64,000 bases of DNA from Neisseria musculi (GCF_014297595.2 NZ_CP060414.2:62001-126000); one strand, 5' to 3'. Counted from the stretch's first letter, positions 9,299 to 23,513 are shown. Notes: a model not told the origin generated them from the sequence alone. Made by a program: numbers and translations.

Positions 9299-9925
9299 TC
9301 AATGCAGGCCTTGAATAAAGTTGGCTACTGCATTGAGCTCTTCATCAGACATCCGTGCCGCTATATCGGCCATGATGGCATTGCTGCGCTGGCCGGATTG
9401 GTATGCCTTCATTTGGGTAACAATATAATCTTTGTGCTGGCCGCCCAGGCGCGGATAGGCGGCAATATCGGAACCACCCCCGGGAATGCCCGCCCCGTTG
9501 GGGCCGTGGCAGGCCATGCAGGCGGGGATTTTTTTATCTGCCAATCCGCCGCGGAAAATTTTGGCACCCAATTCCGGGTTGTCTTTCGGATTGGCCTCGC
9601 CCGGTTTGGGAAACTGCGCGGCATAAAAAGCCGACACATCGCGCATATCCTGCTCCGACAAAGCTGCAACCATCGGAGCCATGGCTGCCGAAGCACCTGT
9701 TGTGCGCTTGCCTTCTTTGATGGCCTTGGTTTGTACAAACAGATAATGGGCGTGTTGTGCCGACAGTTTCGGATACATGGCGATACCGCTGTTGCCGTCG
9801 GCAGCGTGGCAGGCTGCGCAGATATTGGTTGCGATTTCTTTGCCTTTGGCAAGATCTGCCTTCGGCGCCGCCGTTACCGCACCTGCGGCCAAAGCAGCCA
9901 GCGCCAACAAGGTCAAACGTTTCAT
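9299..9925 (-). CDS. Cytochrome c4 (dihaem)
   Basis: A 208-residue periplasmic electron carrier. A signal peptide (M-K-R-L-T-L-L-A-L-A-A-L-A-A-G-A-V-T-A-A) is followed by two class I cytochrome c domains, each with one haem site: C-A-A-C-H near residue 36 and C-M-A-C-H near residue 138. Distal methionines are in M-Y-P-K-L-S and, for the second domain, late in the sequence. The two-domain layout is that of cytochrome c4, which feeds electrons to terminal oxidases in Neisseria. The ATG at 9925 has an AGGAG site; the longer frame is not needed. Haem attachment would use the CcsA-ResB pair encoded nearby. Confidence 0.92.
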   Translation of the reverse strand: MKRLTLLALAALAAGAVTAAPKADLAKGKEIATNICAACHAADGNSGIAMYPKLSAQHAHYLFVQTKAIKEGKRTTGASAAMAPMVAALSEQDMRDVSAFYAAQFPKPGEANPKDNPELGAKIFRGGLADKKIPACMACHGPNGAGIPGGGSDIAAYPRLGGQHKDYIVTQMKAYQSGQRSNAIMADIAARMSDEELNAVANFIQGLH

Positions 9926-10066
9926 GGAGTGCTCCTGAATAATGGCACAGCGGCGTGCGCCGCCCCAGCCCTTTACGATACTCAATACGGGTGTGCTGCC
10001 ACCCGACCAAACCGATAAATTCTTAATCGTGGTATTCTATACCAAATTCACACAATTTTACCAGTT

Positions 10067-10687
10067 ATGAACCTATTTCAAAACGCAAAATTCTTCACCA
10101 CGGTCAATCATTTGAAAGATTTGCCCGCAACGCCTGCCGAAATTGCTTTTGCAGGCCGCAGCAATGCGGGCAAATCCAGCGCCATCAACACGCTGACCAA
10201 CCATGTGCGGCTGGCTTATGTGTCGAAAACGCCCGGCCGCACCCAGCATATTAATTTTTTCGAGCTGGCAAACGGCGGTTTTATGGTGGATTTGCCGGGT
10301 TACGGTTATGCACAAGTGCCCGAAGCCGTGCGTGCGCATTGGGTGGAACTGCTCGGTGATTACCTGCAGCAGCGCAGGCAGCTTATCGGCCTGGTGCTGA
10401 TTATGGATGCCCGCCACCCGCTCAAAGCCTTGGATATCCGGATGCTGGACTTCTTCCACACCACTGGCCGGCCGGTGCATATTTTACTTTCGAAAGCCGA
10501 TAAATTATCCAAAAACGACCAAATCAAAACTTTGAGCGCAGTCAAGAAAATGCTCCAACCATATGCACAGCGCCAGCAGATTAGCGTCCAGCTTTTTTCG
10601 AGCTTGAAAAAGCAGGGCGTGGAAGAGGTAAACGAAGTGGTAGACGCATGGTTTTGCAAAGAGGCTCAGACAGAAGGGGGCGACTGA
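10067..10687 (+). CDS. engB: Ribosome biogenesis GTP-binding protein EngB/YsxC
   Basis: A 206-residue GTPase needed for assembly of the large ribosomal subunit in many bacteria. G1 is G-R-S-N-A-G-K-S-S at residues 30-38, G2 is within T-P-G-R-T-Q, G3 is D-L-P-G-Y-G-Y-A and G4 is S-K-A-D-K-L. Length and motif spacing match the EngB family, which has an almost invariant P-G-R-T-Q-x-I-N-F-F segment. It is divergent from the cytochrome c4 gene, the usual neighbour in Neisseria as far as I recall. Confidence 0.94.
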   Translation: MNLFQNAKFFTTVNHLKDLPATPAEIAFAGRSNAGKSSAINTLTNHVRLAYVSKTPGRTQHINFFELANGGFMVDLPGYGYAQVPEAVRAHWVELLGDYLQQRRQLIGLVLIMDARHPLKALDIRMLDFFHTTGRPVHILLSKADKLSKNDQIKTLSAVKKMLQPYAQRQQISVQLFSSLKKQGVEEVNEVVDAWFCKEAQTEGGD

Positions 10688-10815
10688 GGCGGCTGATTTG
10701 TGCGTTTTACGGCACTTGGCGGGCCGGTAGCCCAAATCGGTGTCGGTTTTTTTCCGCCTGCTTGGGTTTGCGGGCACCGTGTATCCGTTATCGATAACAG
10801 AAAGGCCGTCTGAAA

Positions 10816-11376
10816 ATGAATTATTGCGAATTTTGCAATGCGCTACCCGAGAGCAGCGTGAATCCCAATAGGGTTTACCATGCCGAAGCCTACGGTTTTC
10901 CGATTGAAAGCGACAACGAGCTGTTTGGGCGGCTGGTGTTGGAAATCAATCAGGCGGGGCTGAGCTGGACGACCATTTTAAACAAGCAGGCGGCTTTTCA
11001 GACGGCCTATTCGGGTTTCGATATCGCCTCGGTTGCAGCCTACACCGAAACCGACCGCAAACGTTTGCTCGCCGATGCCGGCATTGTCCGCAACCGTTTG
11101 AAAATCAACGCGGTCATTGACAACGCACAGCAGATTTTGTGTTTGCAGCAGGAATACGGTTCGTTTAAAAACTGGCTCGATGCCCACCATCCGCTGCCTT
11201 TGGCACAATGGGTGAAGCTGTTCAAACGGCATTTCAAATTTGTCGGCAGCGAGATTGTGAACGAGTTTCTGATGAGTACGGGCTATCTGAAGGGTGCGCA
11301 TGCCGAGGATTGCCCGGTTTATGATAAGATATTGGCGCAAAAGCCGAAATGGGCGCAGAATCCGGACCATGTTTAA
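10816..11376 (+). CDS. tag: DNA-3-methyladenine glycosylase I
   Basis: A 186-residue base-excision repair enzyme that removes 3-methyladenine from DNA. The core L-E-I-N-Q-A-G-L-S-W-T-T-I-L matches the Tag family helix-hairpin region with its catalytic glutamate. The structural zinc ligands can be placed as C4, H23 in V-Y-H-A-E-A-Y-G, and the late H-A-E-D-C pair. G-F/K-F-V-G-S-E-I-x-x-x-F-L-M-S-x-G near residue 145 is also typical. A DUS (AAGGCCGTCTGAA) runs straight into the ATG, leaving no good Shine-Dalgarno, so initiation may be weak. Its last codons overlap the start of the decayed transporter that follows. Confidence 0.88.
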   Translation: MNYCEFCNALPESSVNPNRVYHAEAYGFPIESDNELFGRLVLEINQAGLSWTTILNKQAAFQTAYSGFDIASVAAYTETDRKRLLADAGIVRNRLKINAVIDNAQQILCLQQEYGSFKNWLDAHHPLPLAQWVKLFKRHFKFVGSEIVNEFLMSTGYLKGAHAEDCPVYDKILAQKPKWAQNPDHV

Positions 11377-12064
11377 CCGTGCTTTAATTATCTGCACCTG
11401 CAGCGCTTTTGCCCGCCAATCCGGTTTGATGGTGTGTACGGCCACTCTCCCGATTTTTTATTGCGCCTTGCCGTTGTCCTAGCCGGCGTGTTTGTTTTTT
11501 GCGGGTGTATTCTGTACAGGCAGCGTTGCCGTGCGGGTATGCGATTTGAGGCCGGCGAAGTGCAGGCGGGCTTGGCGGCAGTGTTCGGCGTGGCACCGAT
11601 GTCGCCGTTTATGGGTATACTTTCGGACACTCTCGGGCACAAGGTGTTTATTGTCCGCTCGATGCCGTTTCCCGGCATACCTGCCTCACGCTGGCAATAG
11701 CGGAAAGATGATGTTTTACTGCTTTTTGCAAGGCTTGGCAGTGCTGGAGATTATTGTTGTGTTGATTGCTTATATCGGTGAAGAGTTTGGCCGCAAAACG
11801 ATGGCGCGGCGGATATTGCTTTATGTGGCCGACACGGTGTTGGGCGGTTTTCCGAGCTGGTTCTTGCCCAGCTATTTGAGCAAGTAGGCTGGCGTGCGGT
11901 GTTTTATGTGATGACAGCACTGAGTTTTGCGGGAGCTGTTTGTATGGCAGAGGTTGCTTCCATGCAGCTTGTGTCTAAACCGCATTTTCAGACGGTCTTG
12001 CTGCACTCTGGGAATATTTTTACTGGTGTTTGTGTTGCTCGGTTTCTGTTTCTGTTTCGGAGTT
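11369..12064 (+). pseudogene. MFS transporter remnant
   Basis: Three reading frames must be joined to follow one protein. It runs from M-F-N-R-A-L-I-I-C-T, through a loop-2-like G-I-L-S-D-T-L-G-H-K near 11620, a Y-I-G-E-E-F-G-R-K segment near 11780, and E-Q-V-G-W-R-A-V-F-Y-V-M-T-A-L-S near 11885-11930. The order and motifs resemble an N-terminal half of a major facilitator drug-efflux protein. At least two frameshifts and the loss of the second half make it non-functional. It begins inside the tag stop region (8-base overlap) and runs into the convergent dnaE 3' end. Confidence 0.65.
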
Positions 12065-12065
12065 T

Positions 12066-15000
12066 CTACCAGTTTACCCTGACTGCGCGGGTGCCCAGCA
12101 GGTTTTCCAGTGCATCGAAGAGCTCTGCCCCCGGCGTTACCGCCCATTTCGGAGCAGGGCGTAATTCGCCGTATGCGGTATCGTTGCTGTAGGCGAGACG
12201 TAGCGGGATGTGGGCGGTGTCGGGCAGGTGGCGGGCGGCTAAGAGCTCTGCTAACTGTGCGATGTTGTGGTGTGGGGCCAGGTGCAGGCTCAGGCTGCGG
12301 GCATAGCGTTCGCGGGCGGTTTGCAGCGTCATCACTTGGTTGGCAATGATGCGCAGGGTGTCGCCGCCGTTGTAGTCGTCGCGGCTGATTTTGCATTCCA
12401 TAATCAACACTTGGTCGGCTTTCAGACGGCCTGCGTTTTCTTCCAGCACTTGCCCGGTTACCATCACTTCGATTTGCGCGCTTTGGTCTTCGAGCGTTAC
12501 GAAAGCGATTTTGCCGCGCTTGCCCATCATGGTGCGCACGGCGGTGGCAAAGCCGGCCACGCGTGTGTTGTCTTGCGGTTTCAGACGGCCCAGGCGGGTG
12601 GGTGCGATTTGGCGCACTTCTTGGGCATAAGGGCCGAAGGGGTGGCCGGAAAGGTAAAAGCCGATAACGGTTTTTTCTTCGGCGAGTTTTTCTGATTCGC
12701 TCCATGCGGGGGTGTCGGCCAGCTCGATGGCGGCGATGGCGTCTTCCATCATGTCGAACAGCCCCCCTTGGTTGGCGTTGGCGGCTTTTTGCTCGGCGTG
12801 GTTCATGGCCAGGTCGATATTGGCCAGCAGCATGGCTCGGTTTGGTTCGATGCTGTCGAATGCGCCGCCGCGTATCAGGGCTTCGAGAGTGCGGCGGTTG
12901 ATGTGTTCTTTGCTAACGCGTTCGCAAAAATCGAGCAGGCTGCTGAAGCCGCCGCCTTGCCTGCGGGCTTCGATAATCGAGGCTACCGCGCTTTCGCCTG
13001 TGCCTTTGATGGCGCCGAGGGCATAGCGGATTTGTTTTTGGCTGTTCGGCGTAAACAGATAGTCGGATTGGTTGATGTCGGGCGGCAGAAAGCTGATGCC
13101 GTTGGCGCGGGCATCGTCATAAAAATGTTTGAGCTGGTCGGTGTTGTCTAGCTCGCTTGACATGGTGGCGGCCATAAATTCGGCAGGATAGTGCGCTTTG
13201 AGCCAGGCGGTTTGGTAGGAAATCAGCGCGTAGGCAGCAGCGTGGGATTTGTTGAAGCCGTAGCCTGCGAATTTTTCCATATAGTCGAAAATTTCATTGG
13301 CTTTTTGGCGCGGGATGTTTTTTTCTTCTGCGCCTTTGGCGAAAATCTCGCGGTGTTCGGCCATTTCTTCGGGCTTTTTCTTGCCCATGGCACGGCGCAG
13401 CAGGTCGGCACCGCCCAGTGAGTAGCCGCCGATTATTTGGGCGGCCTGCATCACCTGCTCCTGATATACCATAATGCCGTAGGTGGGCTCCAGCACAGGC
13501 TCGAGCAGTGGGTGGATATATTCGAAGGCCTGCCCTTTCATGCGCGCTACAAAATCGGGAATGTTGTCCATCGGGCCGGGGCGGTAGAGCGACACAAATG
13601 CAATCAGTTCTTCAAATTTGGTAGTGTGTGCCGTTTTCAGCATTTTTTTCATGCCCGTTGATTCAAACTGAAATACGGCGGTGGTGTTGGCATCGCGGAA
13701 AATCTGATAGGCAGCCTGGTCATCGAGCGCGATATTGTGGACATTCACGCTTTCACCGGTGGTGTTTCTGATGTTTTCCTGCGCCATTTCGATAATGGTG
13801 AGGTTGCGCAAGCCGAGAAAGTCGAATTTTACCAGTCCAATATCTTCCACGTCGCCTTTGTCATACATCGACACCGGCGAAGCAGATTCTTCGGCTTGGT
13901 AAACCGGGCTGAAATCGGAAATTTTGCCCGGTGCAATCAATACGCCGCCGGCGTGCATGCCGAGACCGCGGGTGAGGTCTTCCAGTTTTTTGGCTAAATC
14001 AATGAGCTCGCCTGCGTCTTCGTTTTCAATCAGCTGCTTGATTTCCGGCTCCATTTCCATAGCCCTGTCCAGGCTTACGGGGCGGTTGGTTTCGAGCGGA
14101 ATCAGCTTCGAGAGGCGGTCGCACAGGCCGAAGGGCAGTTCCAGCACGCGCCCCACATCGCGAATCACTGCTTTTGAAGACATGGTGCCGAAGGTAACAA
14201 TCTGACTCACCGCCTCTGCGCCGTATTTTTCGCGTACATATTCAATCACCCTGCCGCGGTTGCTTTGGCAGAAATCAATATCGAAGTCGGGCATAGACAC
14301 GCGTTCGGGGTTGAGGAAACGCTCAAACAGCAGCGCGTATTTCAGCGGATCGAGATCGGTGATTTTCAATGCGTAGGCCACCAGTGAACCTGCACCCGAA
14401 CCGCGCCCCGGCCCCACTGGGCAGCCGTTGTTTTTTGCCCAGTTGATAAAGTCCTGCACGATAAGAAAATAGCCCGAAAACCCCATTTGAATGATGATTT
14501 TCAGCTCAAAATCCAAACGCGCCCGGTATTCGGGCATTTTTTCGGCACGCTCCGCCTCATCGGGGTAAAGCTGAAGCATACGTTCCCGCAAGCCCTCGTT
14601 GGAAAGCTGCACCAAATAATCTTCCAGCGATATGCCGTTGGGTGTGGGAAACAGCGGCAGGAAATTTTTGCCCAGCGTGAGTGTGAGATTACAGCGTTTG
14701 GCGATTTCCACCGTGTTTTGCAGGGCTTCCGGCAGATCGGCAAACCGTTCTGCCATCACTTCGGGCGGTACAAAAAACTGACTGGGCGAAAATTCGTGCG
14801 GGCGTTTTGGGTCTGCCAATACCCAGCCGCCGGCAATGCATATCCGTGCTTCGTGCGCCTGAAAATCTTCGCCGTTTAAAAACTGTACCGGGTGGGTTGC
14901 CACAATAGGCAGATCAAGTTCGCCGGCAATTTTCACACTGCCCGCCACCGCAATCTCCCATTTAGGTTGTTCGGGCAGTCGTTGCAATTCCAAATAAAAT

Positions 15001-15500
15001 GCATTCGGAAACCAGGCTGCATATTTCTGTGCGGCCTCCCTCGCCGCTTCGGGGCGGCCGTCCATAAAATGCACACCCACCTCGCCGTAATGCGCACCCG
15101 ATAAGCAGATCAAGCCGGCATTGCTGCCCGCAGCCAACCATTCCTGACGCAGCTGAGCATAATCAGGGTTACGGTCTTCGCCTACATAGGCAGCCGTGAG
15201 CAGCTCGCTCAAACGCCGGTAGCCTTCATCATTTTGTGCAATCAAAACCGCCCTGAAAGGTTTGCCGTCTGCATCGGGGTTCTCAACCCAAACATCGGCT
15301 GCCATCACAGGCTTAATGCCTGCACTGCGGCAGGCTTTATAAAACTTCACCAAGCCGAAAGTGTTCATCAAATCACTGATTCCCAATGCAGGAATGCCGT
15401 TGGCTGCAGCTTTTTTGACAACATCTTTAATACGTACTGTTCCATCAGTAATGGAAAACTCGGTATGCAGGCGCAGGGGGATGTAAATAGGCTCGGTCAT
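12066..15500 (-). CDS. dnaE: DNA polymerase III subunit alpha
   Basis: A 1144-residue replicative polymerase. An N-terminal PHP domain (L-R-L-H-T-E-F-S-I-T-D-G-T-V) is followed by the polymerase core with the catalytic aspartates in M-P-D-F-D-I-D-F-C, by G-P-G-R-G-S-G-A-G-S-L-V-A-Y, by K-S-H-A-A-A-Y-A-L-I-S-Y-Q-T-A-W-L-K-A-H-Y in the fingers, helix-hairpin-helix and an OB-fold near residue 960-1040. Length fits Neisseria DnaE. Several DUS occur inside the gene. It is transcribed away from the IS1595-type element, which has inserted about 105 bases before the start, possibly within or close to its promoter region. Confidence 0.96.
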   Translation of the reverse strand: MTEPIYIPLRLHTEFSITDGTVRIKDVVKKAAANGIPALGISDLMNTFGLVKFYKACRSAGIKPVMAADVWVENPDADGKPFRAVLIAQNDEGYRRLSELLTAAYVGEDRNPDYAQLRQEWLAAGSNAGLICLSGAHYGEVGVHFMDGRPEAAREAAQKYAAWFPNAFYLELQRLPEQPKWEIAVAGSVKIAGELDLPIVATHPVQFLNGEDFQAHEARICIAGGWVLADPKRPHEFSPSQFFVPPEVMAERFADLPEALQNTVEIAKRCNLTLTLGKNFLPLFPTPNGISLEDYLVQLSNEGLRERMLQLYPDEAERAEKMPEYRARLDFELKIIIQMGFSGYFLIVQDFINWAKNNGCPVGPGRGSGAGSLVAYALKITDLDPLKYALLFERFLNPERVSMPDFDIDFCQSNRGRVIEYVREKYGAEAVSQIVTFGTMSSKAVIRDVGRVLELPFGLCDRLSKLIPLETNRPVSLDRAMEMEPEIKQLIENEDAGELIDLAKKLEDLTRGLGMHAGGVLIAPGKISDFSPVYQAEESASPVSMYDKGDVEDIGLVKFDFLGLRNLTIIEMAQENIRNTTGESVNVHNIALDDQAAYQIFRDANTTAVFQFESTGMKKMLKTAHTTKFEELIAFVSLYRPGPMDNIPDFVARMKGQAFEYIHPLLEPVLEPTYGIMVYQEQVMQAAQIIGGYSLGGADLLRRAMGKKKPEEMAEHREIFAKGAEEKNIPRQKANEIFDYMEKFAGYGFNKSHAAAYALISYQTAWLKAHYPAEFMAATMSSELDNTDQLKHFYDDARANGISFLPPDINQSDYLFTPNSQKQIRYALGAIKGTGESAVASIIEARRQGGGFSSLLDFCERVSKEHINRRTLEALIRGGAFDSIEPNRAMLLANIDLAMNHAEQKAANANQGGLFDMMEDAIAAIELADTPAWSESEKLAEEKTVIGFYLSGHPFGPYAQEVRQIAPTRLGRLKPQDNTRVAGFATAVRTMMGKRGKIAFVTLEDQSAQIEVMVTGQVLEENAGRLKADQVLIMECKISRDDYNGGDTLRIIANQVMTLQTARERYARSLSLHLAPHHNIAQLAELLAARHLPDTAHIPLRLAYSNDTAYGELRPAPKWAVTPGAELFDALENLLGTRAVRVNW

Positions 15501-15604
15501 GGAGATGGATAATAATAGGGAAAACCAAAGATATTGTAGCAGGTTTGTTTGATTAGCTGGGTCGGCATTGTTTCAGTGTTTTATCTCAGTGTTTCAAAAA
15601 TATT

Positions 15605-16324
15605 GGGGCTGTACTAGATAACTAGGGAAATTTAACTTCAGGTTAGAATAATCCCTATGAGAAAAAGTCGTTTAAGTCAGTACAAGCAAAACAAACTGAT
15701 TGAACTATTTGTTGCAGGTGTTACCGCCCGCACAGCGGCGCAATTAGTTAGCGTCAATAAAAATACCGCTGCCTATTACTTCCACCGTTTGCGCTTACTT
15801 ATCTATCACAACAGCCCGCATCTGGAAATGCTTGATGGTGAAGTAGAAGTTGATGAAAGCTATTTTGGCGGACAACGCAAAGGCAAACGTGGTCGCGGTG
15901 CGGCTGGCAAAGTGGCTGTATTCGGGCTTTTGAAGCGTAATGGTAAGGTTTACACCGTTGCCGTACCCAATACACAAACTGCGACTTTATTGCCAATTAT
16001 CCGCGAGCAAGTGAAGCCTGATAGCATTGTTTATACCGATTGTTACAAAAGTTATGACGTTCTTGATGTGAGCGAATTTTCACATTTTCGGATCAATCAC
16101 AGCACACATTTTGCTGAGCGACAAAATCACATTAACGGAATTGAGAACTTTTGGAACCAAGCAAAACGCCATTTACGCAAGTTTAACGGCATTCCCAAAG
16201 AGCATTTTGAACTGTATTTGAAAGAGTGTGAATGGCGTTTTAACAACAGTGAGATAAAATTTCAAATTTCTATTTTAAAACAATTAGTAAAGTAGGATTT
16301 GTTCTAGTTATCTAGGACAGCCCT
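15605..16324 (+). mobile_element. IS1595-family (IS1016-like) insertion sequence
   Basis: A 720-bp element bounded by imperfect inverted repeats with the shared core GGGCTGT-C/A-CTAGATAACTAG. It is flanked by a perfect 8-bp direct repeat AAAATATT at 15597-15604 and 16325-16332. An 8-bp target duplication is characteristic of the IS1595 family. It contains a single intact transposase gene and separates dnaE from the rRNA operon. Confidence 0.92.
15657..16295 (+). CDS. IS1595-family transposase (IS1016-like)
   Basis: A 212-residue transposase with no internal stops. An N-terminal helix-turn-helix region (R-T-A-A-Q-L-V-S-V-N-K-N-T-A-A-Y-Y) is followed by the first catalytic aspartate region V-E-V-D-E-S-Y-F-G-G near residue 66, then Y-T-D-C-Y-K-S-Y-D near 128 and the H-I-N-G-I-E-N-F-W-N-Q-A-K glutamate/asparagine motif near 160. 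These form the ISXO2-like DDE/DDN domain of the family. Because frame, inverted repeats and target duplication are all intact, this copy may still be mobile, unlike the related decayed copies at 35.6, 54.5 and 58.6 kb. Confidence 0.93.
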   Translation: MRKSRLSQYKQNKLIELFVAGVTARTAAQLVSVNKNTAAYYFHRLRLLIYHNSPHLEMLDGEVEVDESYFGGQRKGKRGRGAAGKVAVFGLLKRNGKVYTVAVPNTQTATLLPIIREQVKPDSIVYTDCYKSYDVLDVSEFSHFRINHSTHFAERQNHINGIENFWNQAKRHLRKFNGIPKEHFELYLKECEWRFNNSEIKFQISILKQLVK

Positions 16325-16477
16325 AAAATATTTTATAGGCCGTCTGAAAGCGGTTTTTTCGGGTTGAGAGTGTTGTTTTTTGAGGGGGGTGTTGGATAAA
16401 GTGGGGGTGTGTTGAATAAAATATTCAAGTAAAACATTTTGTTGTAATTTTTTTGTATTGATTTTTTGTATATTGTG

Positions 16478-16507
16478 TTGACGGTTGGAGTTGGGGTTGT
16501 GTATAGT
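16478..16507 (+). promoter_or_regulatory. rRNA operon promoter
   Basis: TTGACG at 16478-16483 and TATAGT at 16502-16507 are separated by 18 bases, the best promoter match between the insertion sequence and 16S rRNA. The G+C-containing discriminator that follows is compatible with growth-rate control. Confidence 0.65.
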
Positions 16508-16532
16508 TCGCTTTCTGCTCCGGTGTCGGAGC

Positions 16533-16543
16533 TGTTCTTTAAC
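16533..16543 (+). promoter_or_regulatory. BoxA-like antitermination site in rRNA leader
   Basis: TGTTCTTTAAC closely matches the bacterial rrn boxA (TGCTCTTTAACA), and the same TTGTTCTTTAACAAA motif recurs in the 16S-23S spacer near 18548-18562. Both positions are where Nus-factor antitermination sites normally lie. Confidence 0.65.
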
Positions 16544-16656
16544 AACACAGATTACCGATAAGTGTGGGTGCCTTAGGCCCTGCACTGCGTAGAGACAGAC
16601 AAGGAACAGACTTGTCGGTTTCTTTGAAGCAGACCAGAAGTTTTAAGTTAGAGATT

Positions 16657-18200
<1,544 letters not shown>

Positions 18201-18312
18201 GAGAAAAGAAGAGGGTTTGGGGCATCCACACTTATCGGTGAACTGTGGCATTGAAGATGCGGTTAAAGGTTTCGGAGGGCAGGCGCAATGTTTGTTGTCC
18301 GTAACGGGGCCT

Positions 18313-18389
<77 letters not shown>

Positions 18390-18394
18390 TGATT

Positions 18395-18470
18395 GGGGGC
18401 ATAGCTCAGTTGGTAGAGCACCTGCTTTGCAAGCAGGGGGTCATCGGTTCGATCCCGTTTGCCTCCACCA
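18395..18470 (+). tRNA. tRNA-Ala (TGC)
   Basis: A 76-base cloverleaf with encoded CCA and anticodon TGC at 18428-18430, five bases after tRNA-Ile. The 357 bases between it and 23S carry the spacer boxA and one DUS near 18647. Confidence 0.96.
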
Positions 18471-18827
18471 AAACAGTGCAAATGAAAGCGGATTGTAAAG
18501 TTTGCTTTGATTTGCGTTGTTGGGAACAAACATTCCCGATACCGCATTGTTCTTTAACAAATTGGAAAGCCGAAATCAACAAACAAAGACAAAGTTGGTC
18601 GGATTTGACTCGGGCATCTGCAAGATGCCGGGGTTTGGGCGGTTGAGGCCGTCTGAAAAGAATCCGGCCGCAGTATTTGGGTGATGATTGTATCGACCGT
18701 ATCCTGAAAGACAAAAGGCAGGATATGGTACACAACAAAGCAGTAAGCTTTATCAGATTAGGGAATCTAAGCAGGATTGGTAGTCAACGCCGGTTACTGC
18801 GAAGTCGGAAGGTTCTTCAAATGATAG

Positions 18828-21711
<2,884 letters not shown>

Positions 21712-21860
21712 ATCATTTGAAGGACTTTGAAACATAAACAAAGCCTCAGAGATAAAGCTTACCGATGAAGATACTTCATCACCGATACTCGCAATGTTGG
21801 TTAAAGAATAAATAAGCGGAGCAAAACCTCCGTAACGGCTTTTTGATTTGTACAGTTTAA

Positions 21861-21975
21861 GTCTGGCGGCCATAGCGGGTTGGTCCCACGCCTTCCCATC
21901 CCGAACAGGACCGTGAAACGACCCAGCGCCGATGATAGTGTGGATACCCATGTGAAAGTAGGTCACTGCCAGACA
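21861..21975 (+). rRNA. rrf: 5S ribosomal RNA
   Basis: GTCTGGCGGCCATAGC at the 5' end pairs with GCCAGAC at the 3' end, with the internal CCCATCCCGAACAG loop. Length about 115 bases. Confidence 0.93.
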
Positions 21976-21983
21976 CCCCTTCA

Positions 21984-22012
21984 AAGCCCCCGGTACGGAA
22001 GTATCGGGGGCT
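21984..22012 (+). terminator. rRNA operon terminator
   Basis: AAGCCCCCGGTAC pairs with GTATCGGGGGCTT around a GGAA loop, right after 5S rRNA, followed by a T-rich stretch. Confidence 0.85.
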
Positions 22013-22254
22013 TGCTTTCGGTCAGAAAACAACAAACGGGAAACGCTATAGAAGCGCAGAGATAACGGAATAAGGGAACCAATCCAAATCCCAAAAGTAA
22101 AGTGTTGCCGGACGGCAACAACAGTTACCATGGTTACCGTTTGCCGGCGGAAAAGTATTTGAAAAACGGGACCCATCGTTTATGATGAATGCAGTACCGG
22201 ACAGATGAGGGAAGAAGGGCGGTACCGCCACAATATTCATTACGGAGCAAAACC

Positions 22255-22557
22255 ATGAAACTGAAACTTTATTTATTGGGTATCTTGAGCGCGATAACCC
22301 CGACGCTGTTGCTGGCGGCGGTAAACATCAACACGGCAACGGCGGAGGAGCTGAAGGCGCTGCCGGGGATAGGGCCCTCGAAGGCTGCCGCGATAGTGGA
22401 GTACCGCAGTCAGAACGGCAGCTTTAAAAGCGTGGACGATTTGAAGAATGTGAAAGGGATAGGCGAAGGGATTCTGTCCAAGTTGAGGGAGGAAGCAACG
22501 GTAGAGGGCAAAGCAGCGGGGAAAGCGCAGCCGGCAGTGAAGAAACCGGCCAAGTAG
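22255..22557 (+). CDS. comEA: Competence DNA-binding protein ComEA
   Basis: A 100-residue periplasmic protein. A signal peptide (about residues 1-20, ending L-L-L-A-A) precedes a double helix-hairpin-helix domain with V-N-I-N-T-A-T-A-E-E-L-K-A-L-P-G-I-G and V-K-G-I-G, then a lysine/alanine tail. ComEA binds incoming DNA non-specifically and ratchets it through the outer membrane during transformation. In pathogenic Neisseria the gene is repeated, one copy behind each rRNA operon, and this copy sits in exactly that place. GGAG precedes the ATG. The abundant DUS in the window shows the uptake system is or was active. Confidence 0.93.
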   Translation: MKLKLYLLGILSAITPTLLLAAVNINTATAEELKALPGIGPSKAAAIVEYRSQNGSFKSVDDLKNVKGIGEGILSKLREEATVEGKAAGKAQPAVKKPAK

Positions 22558-22636
22558 GAGACGGGCGGCACACCGGCCTTTGTTCTGCCTGTGAACAGCT
22601 GTCTCCCAAAACAGGATCTCCCCGCTTCTCTTTCTC

Positions 22637-22663
22637 CCCATACGGCAGCAGCTGCCGTATGGG
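22637..22663 (+). terminator. comEA terminator
   Basis: CCCATACGGCAGC and GCTGCCGTATGGG form a near-perfect palindrome followed by TTTTGTTT, 80 bases after comEA. Confidence 0.8.
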
Positions 22664-22669
22664 TTTTGT

Positions 22670-22984
22670 TTATCCGCAGAGTCTGCCGCGGGCAGTGCGC
22701 CGGCGCAGCAGGTACAGGACCGCCAAACGGTGCAGGCATAAACAGGCAGCGGCAGCCTGGCAGAGCGAAACGGCCAGATACCGGGGCGAATCCCAGGCAA
22801 TGCCGCCGCCCTCTGCCGGCACGCTTAACGAAACAGACCATAACCAAAGAGAGGGGATGCCGAAAGCCAGTACGGCAGTCAAGCCCAGTGCGCGAAAAAC
22901 GCCGACAGGGAAGTCCTGCTGCCGCAAAACGCTTTGGTTGAGTTTCAGCAAAGTCCACAAACCAAACCCGATAAGGATGGCCAT
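22670..22984 (-). CDS. Small hypothetical membrane protein
   Basis: A 104-residue frame, starting at M-A-I-L-I-G-F-G-L-W, with about three hydrophobic segments and a basic C-terminus (L-R-R-R-T-A-R-G-R-L). A G-rich stretch precedes the ATG; a longer GTG start at 23026 is possible. The layout (small, convergent with comEA) is plausible for a real gene. A long frame also exists on the other strand, but that one lacks membrane character or a start signal. I do not recognise the family. Confidence 0.4.
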   Translation of the reverse strand: MAILIGFGLWTLLKLNQSVLRQQDFPVGVFRALGLTAVLAFGIPSLWLWSVSLSVPAEGGGIAWDSPRYLAVSLCQAAAACLCLHRLAVLYLLRRRTARGRLCG

Positions 22985-23429
22985 ACCCCCGTGTGTGGCC
23001 GCCTTGCATGAAAATGAAAAATCCACACTATAGCATTTCAGAAAAATAATGTTATAAACTGCTGATGTGACAATAGATACAATAGAATAGATCCTACTCT
23101 GTCTATACTGCTTGCAATTTTCTCTGTATAGAGAATGTAGTGGCTTACGATATTCGTACTTTTGTCATCATTTTGCACAAAGTCGCTTTTGGTTTTGGAA
23201 TTTGAAACGTTGGTTGGTTGGGTATTGAAATTGTAAGTGCAACGCGCGATGCAGAGGGGGCTGGCTTTATTTACTGAAGAAATTGAAATTTGGATTAGTA
23301 TGATGTGCTTAAAAATATTGCAGTTGTGCGATTTAGAAGCATTGGAAAGAAAGGGTATGGTAGTCTTGTGAACTTGATGAAAAATGATTGACATCTATTA
23401 GCTGGATAAGTTATGATTACAAATAATGA

Positions 23430-23506
<77 letters not shown>

Positions 23507-23513
23507 AACAAAT

